Positions 7,872 through 12,200 of a DNA stretch of 12,200 nucleotides are shown here, piece by piece. Positions within the stretch are counted from its first letter, which is position 1. Each line of letters begins with the position of its first letter. The notes under the pieces were generated by a model, which worked only from the letters and a program-made list of their open reading frames with translations, searched no databases and had not been told where the DNA came from. The position numbers and the translations under genes are program-made. This DNA comes from Fidelibacterota bacterium (GTDB lineage Bacteria; Fidelibacterota; UBA8477), in assembly GCA_021734045.1 (NCBI GenBank), contig JAIPJR010000117.1, forward strand, positions 1-12,200. Direction: 5' to 3'.

Positions 7872-7910
7872 ATAGCTCGAAACCTTTGATAGATACTGAA
7901 AGGGAGCTGT
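7872..7910 (+). promoter_or_regulatory. Predicted SD-sequestering leader hairpin of rplM (candidate L13 autoregulatory site)
   Basis: In the leader, AGCTC (7874-7878) and CCTTT (7883-7887) can pair with the uninterrupted 3' strand AAAGGGAGCT (7899-7908). This leaves a GAAA bulge (7879-7882) and an 11-base loop (7888-7898). Two further pairs, one of them G-U, extend the stem to 7872 and 7910. The 3' strand contains the rplM SD (AAAGGGAG), so the folded form would block ribosome binding. L13 represses its own operon in E. coli, and leader motifs for L13 are known in other groups. L13 binding here is an inference; the pairing itself is read directly from the sequence. Confidence 0.5.
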
Positions 7911-7912
7911 CT

Positions 7913-8344
7913 TTGAAGACTTATAATGTGCGAGCGAGCGAGATTCAGAAAGATTGGTGGGTAGTCAATGCTGCCGATCAAACCCTGGGGCGGCTTGCTA
8001 CGGAGATCGCGCGGATTTTGCGCGGAAAACATAAACCGACATTTACACCACATCTGGACACGGGTGATTTTGTGGTGGTCATTAATGCAGATAAAATCGT
8101 GGTTACCGGGAATAAGGAAATCCAAAAGATTTATCGGCGACATTCCGGATATCCGGGTGGTATGAAAGAATCTCGGTTGGCTGAAGTGCGGGAAAAACAT
8201 CCTGACCGTATTATCCAGAACGCCGTGAAAGGCATGCTGCCCCATACAAGTCTGGGAAGGGCACAGATGAAAAAGCTGAAAATTTATGCCGGCCCGAGCC
8301 ATCCCCACGAAGCACAACAACCCAAAGAATTAAAATTAGGTTGA
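7913..8344 (+). CDS. rplM: 50S ribosomal protein L13
   Basis: Large-subunit protein L13, an early assembly protein that binds 23S rRNA. The protein from the TTG at 7913 is 143 residues, close to the 142 of E. coli L13. It aligns by eye from the first residues: [18 protein letters not shown], then [45 protein letters not shown], and [22 protein letters not shown]. The C-terminal HPHEAQQP is also characteristic. An upstream in-frame start at 7820 would add about 31 unrelated residues and would lie before the predicted promoter. By contrast, the TTG has a strong SD, AAAGGGAG, ending 6 bases before it. The gene heads the operon; rpsI follows 5 bases after its stop. Confidence 0.96.
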   Translation: MKTYNVRASEIQKDWWVVNAADQTLGRLATEIARILRGKHKPTFTPHLDTGDFVVVINADKIVVTGNKEIQKIYRRHSGYPGGMKESRLAEVREKHPDRIIQNAVKGMLPHTSLGRAQMKKLKIYAGPSHPHEAQQPKELKLG

Positions 8345-8349
8345 GGTAA

Positions 8350-8745
8350 ATGAGTACAAGCACCATGTATTATGCAACCGGACGACGGAAAACCGCAATT
8401 GCGCGGGTCTGGGTGAAACCGGGTAAGGGTGAGATAAAAATCAACCATCGCGGAATGGACGAATATTTTGGCCGCAAGACCCTACGGATGGTGGCTAAGC
8501 AGCCCCTTGGTGTGGTCGAAGGTGATGGTGAATATGATATCCATGTCAATGTTGCCGGTGGAGGACTCGCCGGGCAGGCAGGCGCTATTCGTCTGGGGGT
8601 CGCCCGTGCATTACAGTCATTCAATGCTGATTTTCGCGGACCGCTGAAAAAAGCGGGTCTGCTAACACGTGATGCTCGTAAGAAAGAGCGCAAAAAATAC
8701 GGTTTGGCTGGTGCCCGTCGGGCATTCCAGTTCTCCAAACGTTAA
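8350..8745 (+). CDS. rpsI: 30S ribosomal protein S9
   Basis: Small-subunit protein S9, 131 residues, whose basic C-terminal tail reaches the decoding centre and contacts P-site tRNA. The sequence shows the family opening [23 protein letters not shown]. It also has [38 protein letters not shown] and the terminal FQFSKR, the arginine/lysine-ended tail expected for S9. The ATG at 8350 comes 5 bases after the rplM stop. The only SD-like stretch (TGAGGT, 8342-8347) overlaps that stop and is unusually close to the start, so translation is probably coupled to rplM. The rplM-rpsI pair is conserved across bacteria. Confidence 0.97.
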   Translation: MSTSTMYYATGRRKTAIARVWVKPGKGEIKINHRGMDEYFGRKTLRMVAKQPLGVVEGDGEYDIHVNVAGGGLAGQAGAIRLGVARALQSFNADFRGPLKKAGLLTRDARKKERKKYGLAGARRAFQFSKR

Positions 8746-8763
8746 TCTGGTCGAGGAGTACAG

Positions 8764-9504
8764 ATGGCGAAAGTCACTTTAGAAAATTTACTAGCTGCCG
8801 GAGCCCATTTTGGTCATGTGACCAGCAACTGGGATCCCAATATGCGGAAGTTCATCTTCACGCAAAAAAACGGTGTCTATATTATCGACTTATATCAGAC
8901 ACTGGAACAGCTCACCAAAGCAATCGATTTTATCGGCCAGCGTGTTCGAGATAACGGTTCAGTTCTGTTTGTGGGAACGAAAAAAACTGCTCGGCAGGTC
9001 ATCCAGGAAGAGGCTGATCGTTGTGGAATGTTTTATGTCACTGAGCGGTGGCTAGGTGGTACCCTAACCAACTTCGTGACCATAAAAAAATCTATTAAAC
9101 GGCTCCATGCATTGGAGAAGGAAAACCAGACGGAACTCGCAGAGACATTAACGAAGAAGGAGATGTTGATGCGGGATCGTGAACGTCAGCGGCTGGAGAC
9201 CCAGCACCGTGGCATCAAGGAAATGCGCCGTTTACCCGATGTTGTGGTGGTTGTGGACGCCCGGAAAGAAGCGATCGCGGTGCAGGAAGCCCGCCGGCTG
9301 GAAATTCCTGTGGTGGCCATTGTTGATACCAATACAGATCCCACAGATATTGATTTTCCCATTCCGGCGAATGATGACTCCATCCAGACGGTTCGCCTTA
9401 TTGTTTCTGCCATGGCTGAAGCGATTATGGAAGCCAAAGGAACTGCCACAGCAAAGTCTGAGGAATTGGAAGCGGGCGAAAACACGGAAGCATCAGCTAA
9501 TTAA
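8764..9504 (+). CDS. rpsB: 30S ribosomal protein S2
   Basis: Small-subunit protein S2, 246 residues, bound at the platform/head junction near S1. Characteristic segments are LLAAGAHFGHVTSNWDPNMRKFIF near the N-terminus, GVYIIDLYQTLEQL, and VLFVGTKKTARQVIQEEA. ERWLGGTLTNFVTIKKSI, LPDVVVVVDARKEAIAVQEARRLEIPVVAIVDTNTDP and the closing NDDSIQTVRLIVSAMAEAI follow. The acidic tail after about residue 225 is variable in the family. A strong SD, GAGGAG (8753-8758), lies 5 bases before the ATG. The gap from rpsI is only 18 bases, leaving no room for a separate leader of the kind known upstream of rpsB in E. coli. Confidence 0.97.
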   Translation: MAKVTLENLLAAGAHFGHVTSNWDPNMRKFIFTQKNGVYIIDLYQTLEQLTKAIDFIGQRVRDNGSVLFVGTKKTARQVIQEEADRCGMFYVTERWLGGTLTNFVTIKKSIKRLHALEKENQTELAETLTKKEMLMRDRERQRLETQHRGIKEMRRLPDVVVVVDARKEAIAVQEARRLEIPVVAIVDTNTDPTDIDFPIPANDDSIQTVRLIVSAMAEAIMEAKGTATAKSEELEAGENTEASAN

Positions 9505-9540
9505 TTAGTTAATCATTTAATCAGGTTCGGAGAGTAGTAC

Positions 9541-10164
9541 ATGGCCATTACGGCAGCAGCAGTTAAGGAATTACGCGATAAAACCGGCGCAGGCATGATG
9601 GACTGCAAGTCAGCCCTGAGTGAAGCGGATGGGAATATAGAAAAAGCAATTGAGCTCTTACGGAAAAAAGGTATTGCCAAAGCTGCAAAAAAAAGTGGTC
9701 GATCTACCAACGAGGGTGCCATTTTCACCTATTCACATGCTGGGAATCAATTGGCGGCTCTGGTTGAGGTAAACTGCGAGACCGATTTTGTGGCCAATAC
9801 GGATGATTTTCAAAACCTGGGCCACGATCTGGCAATGCATATTGCTGCTGCGGCACCGTTAGTGGTGAATAAGGAAGAAGTGCCGGCTGATTTATTAGAA
9901 AAAGAAAAAGAGATTTATAGAACTCAGGCGGAAAATGAAGGGAAGCCCGCTCAGGTGGTTGACCGGATTGTTGAAGGCCGGGTTGAAAAGTATTATAAAG
10001 AAGTTGTTCTGTTGCACCAGCCGTTTATCAAGGAAGATAAGCAAACTGTTGGTGAGCTCATTACAGCCGCCATCGCGAAATTGGGTGAGAACATCTCAGT
10101 AGCCCGTTTTGCGCGGTTTGCATTGGGTGAAACATCAGGTGACGCTTCTGATTCACAGGAATAA
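9541..10164 (+). CDS. tsf: Elongation factor Ts
   Basis: EF-Ts, 207 residues, the nucleotide exchange factor that removes GDP from EF-Tu in the cytoplasm. The N-terminal UBA-like domain reads VKELRDKTGAGMMDCKSALSEADGNIEKAIELLRKKG. The core carries the diagnostic NCETDFVANTDDF motif, in which the TDFV segment contacts the EF-Tu nucleotide site. The protein is shorter than E. coli EF-Ts (about 280 residues). It matches the compact form found in many bacteria with a single, reduced core domain, so it need not be truncated. SD GGAGAG (9529-9534) sits 6 bases before the ATG. It follows rpsB by 36 bases; rpsB-tsf is a near-universal pair. Confidence 0.97.
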   Translation: MAITAAAVKELRDKTGAGMMDCKSALSEADGNIEKAIELLRKKGIAKAAKKSGRSTNEGAIFTYSHAGNQLAALVEVNCETDFVANTDDFQNLGHDLAMHIAAAAPLVVNKEEVPADLLEKEKEIYRTQAENEGKPAQVVDRIVEGRVEKYYKEVVLLHQPFIKEDKQTVGELITAAIAKLGENISVARFARFALGETSGDASDSQE

Positions 10165-10192
10165 TTACCTCTCGCCGTTAAAATAACCCTGC

Positions 10193-10921
10193 ATGCAGCA
10201 GCCAGCGTATAAGCGAATCCTGTTAAAACTCAGCGGAGAATCGCTTGCCGGACCCGCAAAGACGGGTATTAACCCCGAAATAACCCAAAAATTTTCACGG
10301 GAAATAAAAGCCGCATTTGATGAAGGTGTTCAAATTGGCATCGTTATCGGCGGTGGAAATATTTTTCGCGGGTTAAGCGCCAAAGCCGCCGAAATTGAGC
10401 GGGTAGCAGCTGACCACATGGGTATGTTAGCCACGGTCATTAATGCCATCGCTCTCCAGAACGCCATTGAGCAAGCAGGAATTCCAACGCGCATTCTCAC
10501 CGCAATCGAGATGAATGAAATTGCCGAACCCTTTATTCGTCGCAGAGCGTTGAGACATTTGGAAAAGGGGCGCGTAGTCATTTTCGCCGCCGGCACGGGA
10601 AATCCATATTTCACCACAGATACGGCCGCTGCTTTACGAGCGATTGAAATTAACGCGGATGTCGTCATCAAAGGGACTCGTGTTGATGGTATTTACTCAG
10701 CGGACCCCGAAAAATACCCGAATGCCAAAATCTTAAAAACGCTTGATTACATGGATGTCATACAGCAAAATTTGCGCGTGATGGATCAAACAGCGATTAC
10801 ACTTTGTAAAGAGAATAAAGTACCGATTCTGGTATTTAACATGGATATCCCAGGAAATTTGCGCAGGGTCGTCCGTGGTGAGAATATCGGATCGTTGGTT
10901 TCAGGAGGGGAAAATGCTTAA
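10193..10921 (+). CDS. pyrH: UMP kinase
   Basis: Uridylate kinase of the amino acid kinase superfamily, 242 residues. It phosphorylates UMP to UDP with ATP in pyrimidine nucleotide synthesis and is usually a hexamer regulated by GTP and UTP. Visible motifs are [14 protein letters not shown] (phosphate-binding lysine and glycine loop), [11 protein letters not shown], and the [16 protein letters not shown] helix. The UMP/ATP site [19 protein letters not shown] and [15 protein letters not shown] complete the set. The ATG at 10193 gives the normal family length; an in-frame stop (10184-10186) lies just upstream. No SD can be seen in the 28-base gap from tsf, unlike the other genes of this operon, so expression may be lower or depend on readthrough translation. 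Its last 8 bases overlap frr. Confidence 0.97.
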   Translation: MQQPAYKRILLKLSGESLAGPAKTGINPEITQKFSREIKAAFDEGVQIGIVIGGGNIFRGLSAKAAEIERVAADHMGMLATVINAIALQNAIEQAGIPTRILTAIEMNEIAEPFIRRRALRHLEKGRVVIFAAGTGNPYFTTDTAAALRAIEINADVVIKGTRVDGIYSADPEKYPNAKILKTLDYMDVIQQNLRVMDQTAITLCKENKVPILVFNMDIPGNLRRVVRGENIGSLVSGGENA

Positions 10922-11471
10922 AGAATTTACCGAAGACGCCGCTGCTCGCATGGAAAAGGCGGTGGAACATATTCACCACGAATTTGCAGGGATTCGTACG
11001 GGTCGTGCATCGGTTGCATTACTGGATGGCATTAAGGTGGAATATTACGGAACGATGACACCGTTGAATCAGGTCGCCAGCATTTCCATCCCGGAGCCGC
11101 GACTTATCACCATTCAGCCATGGGACAAGTCAATGGTCAGTGCCATTGAGAGAGCGATTCTCGTGGCAGATCTGGGGTTAAATCCTGGCAATGACGGACA
11201 GATTATCCGGATTCCCATCCCGCCGCTCACGGATGAGCGTCGTAAGGAATTAATTCGATTTATGCACAAGCTGGCAGAAGAGGGACGGGTGGCTGTTCGC
11301 AATGTACGACGGGATGTGAATGAGCAAATTAAAAAAAGTGAAGCTGCTCATGAACTATCTGAGGATAATGCTAAACGCGGCCTGGAAAACATCCAAGAAA
11401 TCACCAATAAATACATCGCGGAAATTGATGAATTGGTGAAGAAAAAAGAAGTGGATATCATGGAAGTTTAG
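10914..11471 (+). CDS. frr: Ribosome recycling factor
   Basis: RRF, 185 residues, the same length as E. coli RRF. With EF-G it splits post-termination ribosomes. The sequence begins [33 protein letters not shown] and has [20 protein letters not shown] from the hinge-side domain. The three-helix domain carries [25 protein letters not shown] with the conserved arginines, and it ends [10 protein letters not shown]. The start is fixed by a perfect SD AGGAGG (10903-10908) 5 bases before the ATG at 10914, inside the end of pyrH. An in-frame start at 10875 would add 13 residues and is rejected. The 8-base overlap with pyrH indicates translational coupling. A terminator follows 29 bases after the stop. 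Confidence 0.97.
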   Translation: MLKEFTEDAAARMEKAVEHIHHEFAGIRTGRASVALLDGIKVEYYGTMTPLNQVASISIPEPRLITIQPWDKSMVSAIERAILVADLGLNPGNDGQIIRIPIPPLTDERRKELIRFMHKLAEEGRVAVRNVRRDVNEQIKKSEAAHELSEDNAKRGLENIQEITNKYIAEIDELVKKKEVDIMEV

Positions 11472-11500
11472 CGTCGTGCTTTATCAATCCAGAAGAAATT

Positions 11501-11534
11501 AAAAAGAGCCTGTTTCGAACAGGCTCTTTTTTTT
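11501..11534. terminator. Intrinsic terminator, probably bidirectional
   Basis: A perfect 9-bp stem, GAGCCTGTT (11506-11514) with AACAGGCTC (11518-11526), is followed by eight T residues (11527-11534) on the + strand. Five A residues precede it, which give a T run for the minus strand. It lies 29 bases after frr and about 40 bases beyond the stop of the convergent peroxiredoxin gene. It can therefore end both the translation operon and the opposing transcript. Confidence 0.93.
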
Positions 11535-11568
11535 ATGATTAATATCGTTATTCAGAGTAACAGGATAC

Positions 11569-12072
11569 TTATTTCACAATTGAGGTGAAATATTCTTTCA
11601 AGCCATCCCGACTTGGGTTTAAGGCCTTTTGACCAGATTCCCATTCAGCGGGACAGACTTCACCATGCTCTTCTGTGTACTGCAGTGCATCAACCATTCG
11701 CAGGGTCTCATGAATATTACGACCCAAATCCAGGTTATTTATGGTGGCGTGCTGCAGCACCTGGTCCTTATCGATAAGGAATGTTCCTCGTAATGCTACA
11801 CCTGAATTTTCCACCAGAACATCAAACTGGCGGGCAATATCCTTGGTAAAATCAGCGATCATTGGATACTTAATGTCGCCAATACCACCTTCCGAGACAG
11901 GCGTATTCTTCCATGCCAGATGGGAGAATTTGCTGTCGGTAGAAACCGAAATTACTTCCACATTACGCTTCTGGAATTCATTGTACAACTCGTTGAATTT
12001 CAGAATCTCGGTGGGACATACAAAGGTGAAGTCCAGTGGATAGAAAAACAGGGCAACATATTTAGGGTCTCC
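11569..12072 (-). CDS. AhpC/Prx1-type 2-Cys peroxiredoxin, N-terminus missing
   Basis: A thiol peroxidase reducing hydrogen peroxide and organic peroxides in the cytoplasm. Reading the minus strand from 12072, the open frame encodes 167 residues: GDPKYVALFFYPLDFTFVCPTEI with the peroxidatic cysteine (codon at 12016-12018). The GGIG motif of hyperoxidation-sensitive enzymes follows, then EHGEVCPAEW with the resolving cysteine (codon 11653-11655), and a C-terminal YF (GLKEYFTSI). A TGA at 12073-12075 closes the frame, and no ATG, GTG or TTG occurs before a TTG at 11988, which would exclude the peroxidatic cysteine. About 30 N-terminal residues expected for the family are absent in all frames of the remaining bases. 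The gene is therefore interrupted, frameshifted or affected by an assembly error. The C-terminal part shows no decay. Confidence 0.85.
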   Translation of the reverse strand, partial: GDPKYVALFFYPLDFTFVCPTEILKFNELYNEFQKRNVEVISVSTDSKFSHLAWKNTPVSEGGIGDIKYPMIADFTKDIARQFDVLVENSGVALRGTFLIDKDQVLQHATINNLDLGRNIHETLRMVDALQYTEEHGEVCPAEWESGQKALNPSRDGLKEYFTSIVK

Positions 12073-12200
12073 TCAAGAAGCCTTAACCATTAATAAATAC
12101 ATTGACTTAGAGTGTTATAATATTAACTTATCTGCAAGGAAAACAAGCCGTTATATCCAAAACCCTTGCAGACAAAGGTAATTTCAAGATGATTCGTGAC
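12073..12200. other. AT-rich window edge with a 9-bp inverted repeat; no assignable gene
   Basis: These bases sit where the start of the peroxiredoxin gene should be but encode nothing resembling it on the minus strand. A perfect inverted repeat, TCTGCAAGG (12131-12139) and CCTTGCAGA (12164-12172), is separated by 24 bases. On the + strand a frame is open from 12111 to the edge (stop at 12108-12110). Its later part reads LQGKQAVISKTLADKGNFK and then MIRD, which looks protein-like but has no clear start codon before the ATG at 12189. I cannot assign it. Confidence 0.35.

Noticed and set aside
7832-8320. Long minus-strand open frame of 162 codons opposite rplM
   Set aside because: It lies fully antisense to the well-supported L13 gene and its leader; the translation has no recognisable domain and is a shadow of the coding strand.
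8370-8738. Minus-strand open frame opposite rpsI
   Set aside because: It is antisense to a certain S9 gene; the Arg/Pro/Ala-rich translation is typical of a shadow frame.
12102-12121. TTGACT and TATAAT on the + strand near the right edge as a promoter
   Set aside because: The two hexamers are only 8 bases apart, far too close for a sigma-70-type promoter.
1-12200. CRISPR array, tRNA or rRNA genes, defence system or complete insertion sequence
   Set aside because: No spaced direct repeats, no tRNA-like cloverleaf, no rRNA segments and no transposase or nuclease motifs were seen on either strand.

Overview
The window is a gene-dense bacterial segment with almost every gene on the + strand. 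It joins two unrelated blocks: the tail of a cell-surface glycan cluster (about 1-6404) and a translation operon (about 7824-11534). An orphan sensor histidine kinase sits between them, and a damaged-looking peroxiredoxin lies on the minus strand at the right edge. The gene order rplM-rpsI-rpsB-tsf-pyrH-frr and the kinase H-box variant AHQLGTPLSSL are reminiscent of Bacteroidetes/Chlorobi-like (FCB-group) lineages. This placement is an inference from gene order and sequence style, not a phylogenetic result.

Region 1 (1-6404) holds the C-terminal end of a YfhO-like multi-spanning membrane protein, two GT4 (GT-B fold) glycosyltransferases, a PAPS-dependent sulfotransferase, a Wzx-type flippase, and an alkaline-phosphatase-superfamily (sulfatase-like) enzyme with Thr in place of the usual Cys/Ser nucleophile. 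Together they read as assembly, decoration and membrane translocation of a lipid-linked glycan, possibly a sulfated one. Most start codons here lack a clear Shine-Dalgarno (SD) sequence, and the stretch from about 1600 to 5080 looks more AT-rich than its surroundings.

Region 2 (6495-7685) is a membrane histidine kinase with two membrane segments and no response regulator in view.

Region 3 (7686-11534) starts with an AT-rich intergenic segment, then a recognisable promoter (TTGACA, 17 bp, TACTTT) and a short leader. In that leader a bulged hairpin would bury the SD of rplM, whose start is a TTG at 7913. The genes for L13, S9, S2, EF-Ts, UMP kinase and ribosome recycling factor follow with tight spacing and end at a strong, probably bidirectional, intrinsic terminator (11501-11534).

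Region 4 (11569-12200) is a minus-strand AhpC/Prx1-type peroxiredoxin that keeps both catalytic cysteines but whose reading frame stops at 12073-12075, about 30 residues short of a normal N-terminus. The last 128 bases contain no recognisable peroxiredoxin start and carry a perfect 9-bp inverted repeat. The most rewarding points for a second look are the rplM leader hairpin, the broken peroxiredoxin junction, and the sulfotransferase/Thr-type sulfatase-fold pair in the glycan cluster. I did not find a clearly new defence or mobile system.
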